This document shows, one piece after another, positions 23,111-32,458 of a DNA stretch of 64,000 nt. The notes beneath the pieces are model-generated. The model ran no database searches and was not told the DNA's origin. It saw only the letters and a program-made list of their open reading frames with translations. Position 1 is the stretch's first letter; every line of letters begins with the position of its first letter. This DNA comes from Microbacteriaceae bacterium 3FA27C10 (GTDB taxonomy: Bacteria; Actinomycetota; Actinomycetes; Actinomycetales; Microbacteriaceae), in NCBI GenBank assembly GCA_005502775.1, contig SCNI01000005.1:1-64000 (forward strand), read 5' to 3'. Position numbers and translations under genes: made by a program.

Positions 23111-24095
23111 GAGCCGCGTGGATGGCGGCCTGCACGCTGTCCGCCTGCAGCGGATCGGCGTCGATCGCGTTCGGGTAGCGCTTGAACCAGCTGACCTGGC
23201 GACGGGCGTACCGCCGGGTGAGAGCTTGCGCCTCGGCGATGGCGTCGGCCCGGGACTGACGCCCGTCGAACTCGGCGAGAGCTTGCGCGTAGCCGATGGC
23301 GCGCGCCGCCGTCGTTCCCTCACGCAGACCCGCGGGGAGCAGAGCGGCGACCTCATCGACGAGGCCGGCTGCCCACATGCGCTCGACGCGCGCATCCAAG
23401 CGGGGCACGAGCACCTCCCGGGTCATACCGAGCCGGATGATCGTGGCCGGGCGCCAGAGAACGGGCTCGTCGGGCAGAGTGCCGCTGAGCGGCTCGCCGG
23501 TGAGCTCCACCACTTCGAGGGCACGCACCAGTCGGCGGGCGTTGAACTGGCCGATGGATGCGGCCGCTACAGGATCGATGGCCTTCAGCCGGTCGTAGAG
23601 TGCTCGGGCACCACCCGTCTCGGCGTCGGCTTCGAGGCGAGCTCGCACTCGCTCGTCGCGCGCGGGAAAGCGGAAGTCGTAGATCACGGAGGAGACATAG
23701 AGCCCCGAACCGCCGACGAGGATCGGCACGGCTTCACGGGAAAGGATGTCGTCGACTGCGGCGCGGGCCTCGCGCTGATAGGCGGCGACGGAGGCGTCGT
23801 CGGTGACCGCCAGTACATCCAGGAGGTGGTGGGGCACGCCTCGACGCTCGGCCGGGGCGAGCTTGGCTGTGCCGATGTCCATGCCGCGGTAGAGCTGCAT
23901 CGCGTCGGCGTTCACGATCTCGGCGCGTCGACCACGCGCAGTCAACTCCTCGGCGAGGTCGAGCGAGAGCTCGGACTTGCCGGTGCCGGTGGCGCCGACG
24001 ACGGCGATCAGACGAGGAGCGCCGGCCTGTCGCGTGACCCCAGCCCCTGTGCTGGGCACGGTCTCCGCGGAATCGGACGCGGGATCGACAGGCAC
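23103..24095 (-). CDS. miaA: tRNA dimethylallyltransferase
   Basis: MiaA adds the isopentenyl group to A37 of tRNAs reading U-starting codons. The 330-residue product has the P-loop GATGTGKS (34-41), [10 protein letters not shown] (substrate loop) and the C-terminal [10 protein letters not shown] motif. The GTG start at 24095 follows the miaB stop by three bases. MiaB acts on the product of this enzyme, so the pair is functionally coupled. Confidence 0.97.
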   Translation of the reverse strand: MPVDPASDSAETVPSTGAGVTRQAGAPRLIAVVGATGTGKSELSLDLAEELTARGRRAEIVNADAMQLYRGMDIGTAKLAPAERRGVPHHLLDVLAVTDDASVAAYQREARAAVDDILSREAVPILVGGSGLYVSSVIYDFRFPARDERVRARLEADAETGGARALYDRLKAIDPVAAASIGQFNARRLVRALEVVELTGEPLSGTLPDEPVLWRPATIIRLGMTREVLVPRLDARVERMWAAGLVDEVAALLPAGLREGTTAARAIGYAQALAEFDGRQSRADAIAEAQALTRRYARRQVSWFKRYPNAIDADPLQADSVQAAIHAALD

Positions 24096-24098
24096 CGC

Positions 24099-25727
24099 TT
24101 AGTCGCGGAGGTCGTCGGTCGGGCTGTAGATGGGCACCGTGGCCACGGCGTGCGCACCCGCAGCGGGCAGCGCGCCGGGTGCGACCCGGAGGGTGGGTAG
24201 ACCGAGCGAGACCCGCGCGACCGAGCCACCTGACCCCGATGCTCCCGCGGGGGCCGGCACGGCGCAGGATGCCGCTTGCGCGCGGTCCCAGGCGTCGCCG
24301 GCGCGAGTGGCACGCACCTGAAGCGCCGATCCGTCGGAGTCGGCGATGAGGTGGAACGGGGCCGCCTGCGTGATCGTGACCGACACCATGTCGCCCGGGC
24401 GCGGACGCACCGCGCCCTCGGGCACCTCGAAGTGCACCAGTCGGCTGTCCTGGGCGCGACCGCTCATCCTGTTCGTCGCCGAATCCTTACGCCCTTCCCC
24501 GTTCGCCACCAGCAGCTCGACCTGCCGGCCGACGAGTTTCTGGTTCTCTTCGAACGAGATGTGGTCTTGGAGGGCGACGAGCCGCTCGTAACGCTCCTGC
24601 ACGATCTCGTGCGGAACCTGATCGGGCAGTGTGGCAGCCGGGGTTCCGGGGCGGATCGAGTACTGGAAGGTGAAGGCCGAGGCGAACCGGGCTTCCTCCA
24701 CCACACGCATGGTCTCGAGGAAGTCCTCCTCGGTCTCGCCGGGGAAGCCCACGATGATGTCGGTGCTGATGGCGGCGTTCGGGATCTTCTCGCGCACCCG
24801 CTCGAGGATGCCGAGGAACTTCGCCGAGCGGTAGGAGCGGCGCATCGCACGCAGAATGCGGTCGGACCCCGACTGCAACGGCATGTGCAGCTGCGGCATG
24901 ACCGACGGCGTCTCGGCCATCGCGTCGATGACGTCGTCGGTGAACGCCGCCGGGTGTGGGCTCGTGAAACGGATGCGCTCGAGACCGTCGATGGCACCCG
25001 CGGCCCGCAGGAGCTTGCTGAACGCGAAGCGGTCGCCGAACTCGACGCCGTAGGAGTTGACGTTCTGGCCGAGCAGTGTGACCTCGACAGCCCCGTCGTC
25101 GACCAGGTACTGGATCTCGCTGAGGATCTCGCCCGGCCGGCGGTCTTTCTCCTTGCCGCGGAGCGAGGGCACGATGCAGAACGTACAGGTGTTGTTGCAT
25201 CCGACCGAGATGGACACCCAGCCGCTGTACGTGGAATCGCGCTTGGTGGGGAGCGTCGACGGAAAGGTCTCGAGCGACTCGAGGATCTCGATCTGAGCGG
25301 CCTCGTTGTGCCGGGCACGTTCGAGCAAGCTCGGCAGCGAACCCATGTTGTGTGTGCCGAACACCACGTCGACCCACGGCGCCTTGTCGAGGATGACGTT
25401 CTTGTCCTTCTGAGCGAGGCACCCGCCCACCGCGATCTGCATGCCCTCGTGCCGGCGTTTCACCGAGGCGAGGTGACCGAGATTGCCGTAGAGCTTGTTG
25501 TCGGCGTTCTCACGCACCGCGCAGGTGTTGATCACCACGACGTCGGCCTCGACACCGTCGGCCTTCACATACCCGGCCGCTTCGAGCGACCCGCTCAGCC
25601 GTTCCGAGTCGTGCACGTTCATCTGGCAACCGAACGTGCGCACCTCATAGGTGCGGGCGCGACCGGTGGCATCACGCGAGGCGGTCGAGGCCTCGATGAT
25701 CGTGGGTGCTTCGCTCACAGTGCTCAT
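24099..25727 (-). CDS. miaB: tRNA-2-methylthio-N6-dimethylallyladenosine synthase
   Basis: This radical-SAM enzyme adds the methylthio group to i6A37. The 542-residue product has three N-terminal cysteines for one iron-sulphur cluster (Cys34, Cys69, Cys103), the radical-SAM motif Cys177-Cys181-Cys184 (CNNTCTFC) and a TRAM RNA-binding domain (about 405-470). The last 70 or so residues are a low-complexity Ala/Pro/Gly tail not needed for the fold. TAGACT lies nine bases before the ATG. Confidence 0.97.
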   Translation of the reverse strand: MSTVSEAPTIIEASTASRDATGRARTYEVRTFGCQMNVHDSERLSGSLEAAGYVKADGVEADVVVINTCAVRENADNKLYGNLGHLASVKRRHEGMQIAVGGCLAQKDKNVILDKAPWVDVVFGTHNMGSLPSLLERARHNEAAQIEILESLETFPSTLPTKRDSTYSGWVSISVGCNNTCTFCIVPSLRGKEKDRRPGEILSEIQYLVDDGAVEVTLLGQNVNSYGVEFGDRFAFSKLLRAAGAIDGLERIRFTSPHPAAFTDDVIDAMAETPSVMPQLHMPLQSGSDRILRAMRRSYRSAKFLGILERVREKIPNAAISTDIIVGFPGETEEDFLETMRVVEEARFASAFTFQYSIRPGTPAATLPDQVPHEIVQERYERLVALQDHISFEENQKLVGRQVELLVANGEGRKDSATNRMSGRAQDSRLVHFEVPEGAVRPRPGDMVSVTITQAAPFHLIADSDGSALQVRATRAGDAWDRAQAASCAVPAPAGASGSGGSVARVSLGLPTLRVAPGALPAAGAHAVATVPIYSPTDDLRD

Positions 25728-25753
25728 GATGAGACAAGTCTACGAGCAGGAGA

Positions 25754-26401
25754 TCAGCGGAATCGCGGGAGCCCGGTCGAACGCCTCGTCGCCATCGCCC
25801 GGCGCGTGACCTCGCGCACCACGCCCGATGCGAAACCGCGACGGGTGAGGAACCCGACCAGCCGGCGCTCGGCCGTGGCGTCGTCGTACGAGGCGAGCTG
25901 ACCGATCCGCTTCACCGCGGCCTCCAGGGCGAGCGTGAACTCGTGGTCGTCGTCGAGCTGTTCGAGTGCCTCGTTCACCACCGACACCGGAATCTTGCGG
26001 GCCACGAGTTCACGGAAGATGACCTGCCGGCTCTTGTGATTGCGCTCGCTGAGCCGCTCGACCAGCGCCTCGGCGAGCTCGACGTCGTTCAGGTAGCCGA
26101 GCTCCCGGTAGCGCGCCACGAGCACGACGGCCTCGTCATCGGAGGCGCCCTGCGCCATCAGCAGCGCGTGTGTCTCGTCGGCCGAGAGCTGCCGCCGGCC
26201 GAGGGCACGCACCACCGTGTCGCTCACTCGCTCGAGGCGTTCCTCGTCGGAGACCTCATCCGGCTTCACCGCCGCGAGACCGGTGAATTCGACGGTCGAT
26301 CTGGGCTTCCCCCGGCCGCCCGACGACGGGTGGGCCTCGAAGCCGGTCGGCGCCGGGCCACGGCCCCGCCGCACGGCATCGAGGCTCACGACGTCGTTCA
26401 T
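25754..26401 (-). CDS. recX: RecX regulatory protein
   Basis: RecX caps RecA filaments and limits recombination. The 215-residue product has a long low-complexity N-terminus and three helical repeats from about residue 60, including LGRRQLSADETHALLMAQGASDDEA and RYRELGYLNDVELAEALVERLSERNHKSRQVI. ATG 26401 is five bases after recA; the frame is open further upstream inside recA but lacks homology there. Confidence 0.95.
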   Translation of the reverse strand: MNDVVSLDAVRRGRGPAPTGFEAHPSSGGRGKPRSTVEFTGLAAVKPDEVSDEERLERVSDTVVRALGRRQLSADETHALLMAQGASDDEAVVLVARYRELGYLNDVELAEALVERLSERNHKSRQVIFRELVARKIPVSVVNEALEQLDDDHEFTLALEAAVKRIGQLASYDDATAERRLVGFLTRRGFASGVVREVTRRAMATRRSTGLPRFR

Positions 26402-26406
26402 GGCGA

Positions 26407-27489
26407 TCAGGCGCCCTTCCGCGAGGCGATCTTGGGCGCAATCGGCTCGACGTTGCCGGCGGCGGCTGCCGCTGCGGCAGCCGCGGCGCCGACCTCGCCG
26501 ATGCCGAGCTTCGCCAGGATCTTGTTCTCGATCTCGAGCGCGACGTCGGGGTTCTCGGTGAGGAAGCGGCGCGAGTTCTCCTTGCCCTGGCCGAGCTGGT
26601 CGCCGTCGTAGGTGTACCACGCACCCGACTTGCGCACGATCTCGTGCTCGACTCCGAAGTCGATCAGGCTGCCCTCGCGCGAGATGCCGATGCCGTAGAG
26701 GATGTCGAACTCCGCCTGCTTGAAGGGCGGTGCCATCTTGTTCTTGACCACCTTCACCCGCGTGCGGTTGCCGACGGCCTCGGTGCCCTCCTTGAGGGTC
26801 TCGATGCGCCGGATGTCGAGACGCACCGAAGCGTAGAACTTCAGAGCCTTTCCACCGGCGGTGGTCTCGGGACTGCCGAAGAACACGCCGATCTTCTCGC
26901 GGAGCTGGTTGATGAAGATCATGGTGGTGTTGGTCTGGCTGAGGCCACCGGTGAGCTTGCGGAGCGCCTGCGACATGAGGCGTGCCTGGAGTCCCACGTG
27001 GGAGTCGCCCATCTCGCCTTCGATCTCGGCACGGGGCACGAGTGCCGCCACCGAGTCGATGACGATCAGATCGATCGAGCCCGAGCGCACGAGCATGTCG
27101 GCGATCTCGAGGGCCTGCTCCCCCGTGTCGGGCTGGGAGACGAGCAGGGCGTCGATGTCGACACCGAGCTTCTTGGCGTACTCGGGGTCGAGCGCGTGCT
27201 CCGCGTCGATGAAGGCGGCGATGCCTCCGGCGCGCTGCGCGTTGGCGATGGCGTGCAGGGTGAGCGTCGTCTTACCCGACGACTCCGGGCCGTAGATCTC
27301 GACGATGCGACCGCGGGGCAGACCCCCGATGCCGAGCGCCACATCCAGCGCGATCGACCCGGTCGGAACGACCTCGACCGGCGCCCGATCGTCGCTGCCC
27401 AGTCGCATGACCGAGCCCTTGCCGAACTGGCGGTCGATCTGGGCGAGTGCGGTTTCGAGTGCTTTCTCACGATTTGCGTCTGACGGCAT
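26407..27489 (-). CDS. recA: recombinase RecA
   Basis: The central recombinase and co-protease for LexA. The 360-residue product has the P-loop GPESSGKTT (67-75), the [11 protein letters not shown] block, [14 protein letters not shown] (loop L1) and [17 protein letters not shown]. The C-terminus has an unusual run of about ten alanines followed by [19 protein letters not shown] 27489 has AAGGAG; the frame is open 41 codons further but that DNA is the leader. Expression is probably from two damage promoters upstream. Confidence 0.99.
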   Translation of the reverse strand: MPSDANREKALETALAQIDRQFGKGSVMRLGSDDRAPVEVVPTGSIALDVALGIGGLPRGRIVEIYGPESSGKTTLTLHAIANAQRAGGIAAFIDAEHALDPEYAKKLGVDIDALLVSQPDTGEQALEIADMLVRSGSIDLIVIDSVAALVPRAEIEGEMGDSHVGLQARLMSQALRKLTGGLSQTNTTMIFINQLREKIGVFFGSPETTAGGKALKFYASVRLDIRRIETLKEGTEAVGNRTRVKVVKNKMAPPFKQAEFDILYGIGISREGSLIDFGVEHEIVRKSGAWYTYDGDQLGQGKENSRRFLTENPDVALEIENKILAKLGIGEVGAAAAAAAAAAGNVEPIAPKIASRKGA

Positions 27490-27614
27490 CTCGGTCTCCT
27501 TTTGATCGTTGTGCGGCCGGGTCGGCTGCGTCGGTGTGCCCACAGGCTGTCGTGTGCGTTCGATCTTCCGAACGGCAACGACAAGGCGTTCACGGGATTG
27601 CTCGAACAACATCC

Positions 27615-27637
27615 ACGCTAGAGAGACCGTCCGACAT
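27615..27637 (-). promoter_or_regulatory. candidate PafBC-type recA promoter
   Basis: In transcript sense ATGTCGGAC, eight bases, then TAGCGT. This matches the mycobacterial LexA-independent motif (TTGTCRGTG-N8-TANNNT) at six of nine positions plus the full TANNNT. The spacing is exact. It lies about 120 bases before the recA start. Confidence 0.45.
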
Positions 27638-27693
27638 CACGTCGGGGATCCATCGATCTGTGGAGAACTGTTTCGATTCTCTCGCTGTGCAGA

Positions 27694-27699
27694 ACACTA
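27694..27699 (-). promoter_or_regulatory. recA promoter -10 element (SOS-controlled)
   Basis: TAGTGT (complement of 27694-27699). A TCGAAG hexamer 17 bases upstream lies inside the SOS box, so LexA would cover the -35 and spacer. Confidence 0.5.
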
Positions 27700-27706
27700 C
27701 CGAAGT

Positions 27707-27722
27707 CCGAACATACCTTCGA
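27707..27722. promoter_or_regulatory. SOS box upstream of recA
   Basis: The site CCGAACATACCTTCGA matches ten of twelve fixed positions of the Gram-positive LexA consensus (TCGAAC-N4-GTTCGA). It lies about 220 bases from the recA ATG. Confidence 0.85.
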
Positions 27723-27745
27723 GACAAACGCGGCGTGTCGGCGAC

Positions 27746-27776
27746 GAAAAAGGCCCCCGGAATACCGGGGGCCTTT
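27746..27776 (-). terminator. rho-independent terminator after DUF3046
   Basis: AAAGGCCCCCGG (27749-27760) and CCGGGGGCCTTT (27765-27776) pair over 12 bp around AATA or its complement. On the minus strand the stem is followed by TTTTTC. It ends the clgR-DUF3046 transcript before the recA promoter. Confidence 0.9.
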
Positions 27777-27793
27777 CGAAACTGCTTCGGTGT

Positions 27794-28021
27794 TCAGCCG
27801 CGTGGCTGGGCGGGAAGCCCCGCACCATGCCGTCTGGTCAGCGGCACATCCGCTGCCTGGCACACCGCGAGCCACACCTCTCGCGGGGGGATGCCTGACG
27901 CCAATGCCTGCTCGGGCGTTCGGTCTCCGAGACCGACGAGCACGAGATCGCTCGTGACAACCTGACCGTAGGCCACACCGAACTCGTCGGTGATCGCCTG
28001 CCGGAACTCGCTCAGCCGCAC
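27794..28021 (-). CDS. DUF3046 family protein
   Basis: This is a 75-residue protein with the DUF3046 pattern MRLSEFRQAITDEFG, LGDRTPEQALASGIPPREVW and a C-terminal AADVPLTRRHG. The function is unknown; the gene lies just upstream of recA in many actinobacteria. The GTG start at 28021 overlaps the clgR stop as TAGTG, so the two genes are co-translated. Confidence 0.9.
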   Translation of the reverse strand: MRLSEFRQAITDEFGVAYGQVVTSDLVLVGLGDRTPEQALASGIPPREVWLAVCQAADVPLTRRHGAGLPAQPRG

Positions 28022-28329
28022 TACCGGGCGACGAGGTCCGCGTCGAAGTCGGCGACGAACTCGTCGGGAACGGTGTCGGGGATCGGGTCGATTCCCTCCA
28101 CGATCGCCAGACGGTCTCCGACTTCGCGCATGATGACCGAGATGGGCGTGTCGAGAGCATCGGCCACCGACGCGAGAATCTCGCTCGACGCCTCTTTCTG
28201 GCCTCGCTCGACCTCACTCAGGTAGCCGAGCGCGACGCTCGCCTTGCTGGCCACTTGACGAAGGGTGCGCCCCTTCTGCAGGCGGAAGTCCCGAAGCACG
28301 TCGCCGATTTCCTGACGAACTAGAATCAT
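28021..28329 (-). CDS. clgR: ClgR-type helix-turn-helix regulator
   Basis: The product has 102 residues with an XRE-type helix-turn-helix (about 8-62), including LRQVASKASVALGYLSEVERGQKEAS, then an acidic tail. ClgR activates Clp protease and stress genes in actinobacteria and is itself degraded by ClpP. ATG 28329 has AAGGAGG at good spacing. In M. tuberculosis the phage-shock gene pspA follows clgR, but here DUF3046 follows immediately. Confidence 0.92.
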   Translation of the reverse strand: MILVRQEIGDVLRDFRLQKGRTLRQVASKASVALGYLSEVERGQKEASSEILASVADALDTPISVIMREVGDRLAIVEGIDPIPDTVPDEFVADFDADLVAR

Positions 28330-28373
28330 TGGACCCTCCTTGCGTTCCCGTCACGGTCATTTCGAGTGGCACC

Positions 28374-28397
28374 CGAACCGCTGTCGACAGTGGTTCG
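28374..28397. promoter_or_regulatory. 24-bp palindrome upstream of clgR
   Basis: CGAACC-N-CTGTCGACAG-N-GGTTCG is palindromic at all but one position pair. It lies about 45 bases before the clgR ATG and just downstream of a TAGAGT -10-like hexamer. It looks like an operator for a dimeric regulator and does not match the GTTCGC-N5-GCG motif described for ClgR. Confidence 0.6.
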
Positions 28398-28488
28398 TAG
28401 CAGAAACTCTAGACGACGGGGACTGGACATATCTTGTGAATGACATCAGATGTAACGAGATCGAAACGCGTCGCATTCCCGGCCGGTT

Positions 28489-29001
28489 TCATCCCAGGGA
28501 TTCTTCCAGAATCGCCAGCGCGTGCTGCACCACCCCGGCCCTCACGGCGTTCCGGTCACCGCTGAGGCGAAGGGGGAAACTCCGCACCTCTCCCCCGATC
28601 GCGAGCCCCACGAACGCCGTTCCCGGCTCATGTCCGTCATGGGACTCCGGGCCGGCGACTCCCGTCGTCGAGAGCCCGATGAGCGCCGGTTCGCCCCCGA
28701 CGGCCAGGGTGGTGCGCACGCCGACCGCCATCTGCATCGCGACATCCGGATGCACGGGGCCGTGTGCCGAGAGCACCTCCGCGTCCACACCCAGCAGGGT
28801 GTGCTTGATCGCGGTGTCGTAGGCCACGACGCCGCCACGGAGCACAACGGATGCACCGGGCACGGCCACGAGGGCAGCCGTCAGCAGTCCACCGGTCAGC
28901 GATTCCGCGATCGCGATCGAGCTGTGACTCGTCGTCAGGGCGGCGATGATGCGGGTGGCCGCGTCATCCGGCCGGGCCCCGTCATCCGCGCCAACGTTCA
29001 T
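28489..29001 (-). CDS. CinA C-terminal domain protein (nicotinamide-nucleotide amidase type)
   Basis: This 170-residue stand-alone CinA-C (PncC) domain deamidates nicotinamide mononucleotide in NAD recycling. It has IAIAESLTGGLLTAALVAVPGAS (about 29-51), GGVVAYDTAIKHTLLGV and the STTGVAGPE motif (about 111-119). There is no MoeA-like N-terminal domain. Its start overlaps the pgsA end by four bases. Confidence 0.92.
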   Translation of the reverse strand: MNVGADDGARPDDAATRIIAALTTSHSSIAIAESLTGGLLTAALVAVPGASVVLRGGVVAYDTAIKHTLLGVDAEVLSAHGPVHPDVAMQMAVGVRTTLAVGGEPALIGLSTTGVAGPESHDGHEPGTAFVGLAIGGEVRSFPLRLSGDRNAVRAGVVQHALAILEESLG

Positions 29002-29603
29002 TTCGATGCCGGTGCGCGATTCAGGCGCCAGGCCTGCACGAGGTAGTCGATGCCCGTCACCACGGTGAGGACGAGCGCGAGCGCCATGAACACGCCGTTG
29101 ACCCAGTTCACCCAGTCACCGAGCAGCATCGGGAACGGCAGCAGGGCGAGCGAGATCGCGATCGACTGCACGAGGGTCTTGAGCTTGCCGCCGCGCGAGG
29201 CCGGGATGACCCGGTCGGAGAGCTGCACGAAGCGCCACACCGTGATGCCGACCTCGCGCACGAGGATCACGATGGTGACCCACCAGGGCAGCTCGGCGAG
29301 GATCGACAGGCCGATGAGCGCCGACCCCGTGAGCACCTTGTCGGCGATCGGATCGAGCAGTTTGCCGAGGTCGGTCACGAGGTTGCGGCTGCGGGCGATG
29401 TGCCCGTCGATGCCGTCGGTGGCAATGGCGAGGATGAACAGCACCGCCGCGGCCCAGCGGAGACCGCCGTCAGCGCCGTTATCGACCAGCAGCATCACGA
29501 AGAACACCGGCGCGAGCAGGATGCGCACGACCGTGATCGCGTTGGGAAGGTTCCAATTACTCGGCTGCGGAAGCGCCGCTGCTGCCCCGTCGCTCTTCGT
29601 CAC
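28998..29603 (-). CDS. pgsA: CDP-diacylglycerol-glycerol-3-phosphate 3-phosphatidyltransferase
   Basis: This integral membrane enzyme makes phosphatidylglycerol phosphate. The 201-residue product has about five membrane helices and the complete CDP-alcohol transferase motif D66-G-x2-A-R-x8-G-x3-D84-x3-D88. The GTG start at 29603 is three bases after ftsK. The substrate (glycerol-3-phosphate versus inositol phosphate) is inferred from the neighbourhood. Confidence 0.92.
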   Translation of the reverse strand: MTKSDGAAAALPQPSNWNLPNAITVVRILLAPVFFVMLLVDNGADGGLRWAAAVLFILAIATDGIDGHIARSRNLVTDLGKLLDPIADKVLTGSALIGLSILAELPWWVTIVILVREVGITVWRFVQLSDRVIPASRGGKLKTLVQSIAISLALLPFPMLLGDWVNWVNGVFMALALVLTVVTGIDYLVQAWRLNRAPASK

Positions 29604-29606
29604 GTG

Positions 29607-32399
29607 CTACTCCCTGCCGGTCAACTGCCAGGCATCCTCGCTCGAAGATTCCTCTTCCTCAGCGTATCGGGCGTTGCCCTGCGGCGACACCGAGGGGGCG
29701 TGCCCCGCGGAGGCTCCCGCACCCGCTGCCGGCCCGTCGCCCTCGCCTCGCAGCATCGCCAGGATGTCGGGCAGCTGATCGGCCGTCACGAGCACGTCAC
29801 GAGCCTTCGAGCCCTCCGACGGGCCCACGATCTCGCGCGACTCCAGCAGGTCCATCAGGCGGCCGGCTTTCGCGAACCCGACCTTCAGCTTGCGCTGCAG
29901 CATCGACGTGGAGCCGAACTGCGTGTTCACCACGAGCTCGGCCGCGGCGAGCAGCACCTCGAGGTCGTCTCCGATGTCGGAGTCGATCTGCTTCTTCTCG
30001 GCCGTGACGGCCACGTCGTCGCGGTAGTCCGGACGCGCCTGACGCGTGACGTGCGCCACCACCTTGGCGATCTCCGACTCGCTCACCCACGCGCCCTGCA
30101 CGCGGATGGCCTTCGACGAGCCCATCGGCAGGAAGAGCGCGTCGCCCTGGCCGATCAGCTTGTCGGCTCCCGGCTGGTCGAGGATGACGCGCGAGTCGGT
30201 GACGCTCGTGACGGCGAAGGCGAGCCGCGAGGGCACGTTCGCCTTGATGAGGCCGGTCACCACGTCGACCGAGGGCCGCTGCGTGGCGAGCACGAGGTGG
30301 ATTCCGGATGCGCGGGCGAGCTGCGTGATGCGCACGATCGAGTCCTCGACGTCCCGGGGGGCCACCATCATGAGGTCGGCGAGCTCGTCGACCACCACGA
30401 GCAGGTAGGGGTAGGGCTTGAGCACACGCTGCGAGGCCGGCGGCAGCTGGATCTCGTCGTTGATGACGGCCCGGTTGAAGTCGTCGATGTGCCGGAAGCC
30501 GAAGCTCTCCAGGTCGTCGTAGCGCATGTCCATCTCCTTCACGACCCAGGAGAGGGCTTCGGCGGCCTTCTTCGGATTCGTGATGATGGGCGTGATGAGG
30601 TGCGGAACACCCTGGTAGGCGGTGAGCTCCACGCGCTTGGGGTCGATGAGCACCATGCGCACCTCACTGGGCTTTGCGCGCATGAGGATGGAGGTGACCA
30701 TCGAGTTGACGAAGCTCGACTTGCCCGAGCCGGTGGAACCGGCCACCAGGAGGTGGGGCATCTTGGCGAGGTTGGCGAGCACGAACTTGCCCTCGACGTC
30801 TTTGCCGACGCCGATGGTCATCGGATGCGTGTCGTTGATGGCCTTCGACGATCGCAGCACGTCGCCGAGCACCACGGTCTCGCGGTCGGTGTTCGGGATC
30901 TCGATGCCGATGGCGCTGCGCCCCGGGATCGGAGACAGGATGCGCACCTCGTTCGAGGCCACGGCGTAGGCCAGGTTCTTGCTGAGCGCGGTGACGCGCT
31001 CGACCTTGACGCCCTGACCGAGCTCGATCTCGTAGCGCGTGACGGTGGGACCGCGGGAGAAGCCGGTGACGGTGGCGTCGACGGAGAACTGCTTGAGGAC
31101 ATCCGTGATGGCGCGCACGACCTCGTCGTTCGCGGCCGATCTCGCCTTGGCCGGGCCGCCCGCCACGAGGTTGGAGGCGGCGGGAAGGCGGTAGTTCGCC
31201 GCGTCGCGCTCCTGGGCCGCGGCGAGAGTGAACGCGTCCGGCGCCTCGTCGGCGGCCGGCGTGGTGGGGATGGGCGTGCCCGAGAACGCGGGCAGCGCCT
31301 CGGTCATCGAGTCGTCGAGCAGCCCCGTCGCCGAGGGGCGGCCGGGCAGCACCTCGCCGGTCACCCGCTTGATCGCGAGTTCGGCGGCCTCCATGTCGTC
31401 GAGCAGACCGTTACCGAAGGCTTCGGTCGTGTCGATGTCGGCCGCGCTCGCGAACGGCACCTCCTCTTCGCGCACCGTGCGGTCTTCGACCCTCGGGGCG
31501 ATGAGGGGGGTGTCGAACTCGGGGTCGACCTCGCGCTGGCTCTTGTTGCGGCGCCACCACGGCAGCGACTCGCCCTCGTCGTCGCCCGCGGCGCCGAAGT
31601 CGAGCACGTCTTGAGTGGTCATCTCCTTCGGCGTCCCCTTGGCCGGCTGCGGCTCGTCGTCGGCCGGGGCCGGGGTGCCGAAGAGGTAGGCGTAGAGCTC
31701 GCGGAAGCGACGGCCGATCTTGTTCGGCGGCGTCTTGGTGACGATGAAGAGCGAGAGCACGAAGAAGAAGGAGATGACGATCGTCGCGCCGATCGGCGTG
31801 ATGAGCGCGATCAGGGGTGCGGCCACGATCCAGCCGACGATGCCGCCCGCGACGGCCAGCGCATCCATGCCGGTCGCCGGGTCGGGCGCCGAGCCGAAGA
31901 CGTGGCAGAGCCCCGAGACCGAGACGAGCATCACGGCGAGGCCGATGCCGATGCGCCCGTTGTCGTGCACCGAGCTGGGGTGGCGGAAGAGCCACAACGC
32001 GAGCAGCAGCATGATGACCGGCAGCGCGTAGGAGACCCGGCCGAACAGGCCTCCGAAGGTCCACGCGTTGAGCGAGATCGCGATCGCGTTGGTGGCGAGG
32101 AACCATTCCACCACGGCGCCCGCGACCGCGAGCAGGAAGATCAGGAAGGGCAGCCCGTCGCGGCGCTCGTCTTTCGCGAGCTTCTCGGGGCCGAACGCCC
32201 GGGCGGCTCCGCCCACGAGGTGGGCCAGGCCCATCCAGGCGGAGGCGAACACGTTGGTGCCGCCCGGCTCCTCGACGACCGGGTACTTGACGGTCTTCTG
32301 CGCGGCGGTGCGCTGGGCCGGCTTGCGACTGCTCGCCGCCGGCCCGCGCGCCGATGACGCCCCACGGGAACGGGGCGTCGACTTGCTACTGGTAGCCAT
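29607..32399 (-). CDS. ftsK: DNA translocase FtsK
   Basis: FtsK pumps DNA at the division septum and activates XerCD at dif. The 930-residue product has four membrane helices (about 60-240), a short linker, the motor with P-loop [10 protein letters not shown] (about 547-555) and Walker [14 protein letters not shown], and a winged-helix gamma domain at the C-terminus (about 845-910). The ATG 32399 has TAGCGT six bases ahead, so a leaderless mRNA is possible, although ACAGG is also near. Confidence 0.97.
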   Translation of the reverse strand: MATSSKSTPRSRGASSARGPAASSRKPAQRTAAQKTVKYPVVEEPGGTNVFASAWMGLAHLVGGAARAFGPEKLAKDERRDGLPFLIFLLAVAGAVVEWFLATNAIAISLNAWTFGGLFGRVSYALPVIMLLLALWLFRHPSSVHDNGRIGIGLAVMLVSVSGLCHVFGSAPDPATGMDALAVAGGIVGWIVAAPLIALITPIGATIVISFFFVLSLFIVTKTPPNKIGRRFRELYAYLFGTPAPADDEPQPAKGTPKEMTTQDVLDFGAAGDDEGESLPWWRRNKSQREVDPEFDTPLIAPRVEDRTVREEEVPFASAADIDTTEAFGNGLLDDMEAAELAIKRVTGEVLPGRPSATGLLDDSMTEALPAFSGTPIPTTPAADEAPDAFTLAAAQERDAANYRLPAASNLVAGGPAKARSAANDEVVRAITDVLKQFSVDATVTGFSRGPTVTRYEIELGQGVKVERVTALSKNLAYAVASNEVRILSPIPGRSAIGIEIPNTDRETVVLGDVLRSSKAINDTHPMTIGVGKDVEGKFVLANLAKMPHLLVAGSTGSGKSSFVNSMVTSILMRAKPSEVRMVLIDPKRVELTAYQGVPHLITPIITNPKKAAEALSWVVKEMDMRYDDLESFGFRHIDDFNRAVINDEIQLPPASQRVLKPYPYLLVVVDELADLMMVAPRDVEDSIVRITQLARASGIHLVLATQRPSVDVVTGLIKANVPSRLAFAVTSVTDSRVILDQPGADKLIGQGDALFLPMGSSKAIRVQGAWVSESEIAKVVAHVTRQARPDYRDDVAVTAEKKQIDSDIGDDLEVLLAAAELVVNTQFGSTSMLQRKLKVGFAKAGRLMDLLESREIVGPSEGSKARDVLVTADQLPDILAMLRGEGDGPAAGAGASAGHAPSVSPQGNARYAEEEESSSEDAWQLTGRE

Positions 32400-32411
32400 C
32401 CTGTCACGCTA
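32400..32411 (-). promoter_or_regulatory. predicted ftsK promoter -10 element (leaderless)
   Basis: TAGCGT (complement of 32406-32411) is six bases from the ATG. The -35 is weak. Confidence 0.4.
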
Positions 32412-32458
32412 CCGGCGACCGCCGACTTCGCCCCGTCATGGGCCGCGGGTGTCTGGAA

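Larger units (their letters stand above)
27490..27746 (-). promoter_or_regulatory. recA 5' region
   Basis: The gap between DUF3046 and recA (27490-27793, about 300 bases) holds no gene. It carries the SOS box with overlapping promoter, a second promoter-like site and a leader of up to 200 bases. Short open frames crossing it have no protein-like features. Confidence 0.7.

Noticed and set aside
29400-32357. 985-residue plus-strand open frame opposite ftsK
   Set aside because: It is the antisense shadow of FtsK in GC-rich DNA. Its composition (His, Arg, Gly, Glu rich) has no domain pattern, and FtsK explains the strand fully. The same holds for plus-strand frames opposite pheT (8145-10715) and lepA (45456-47117).
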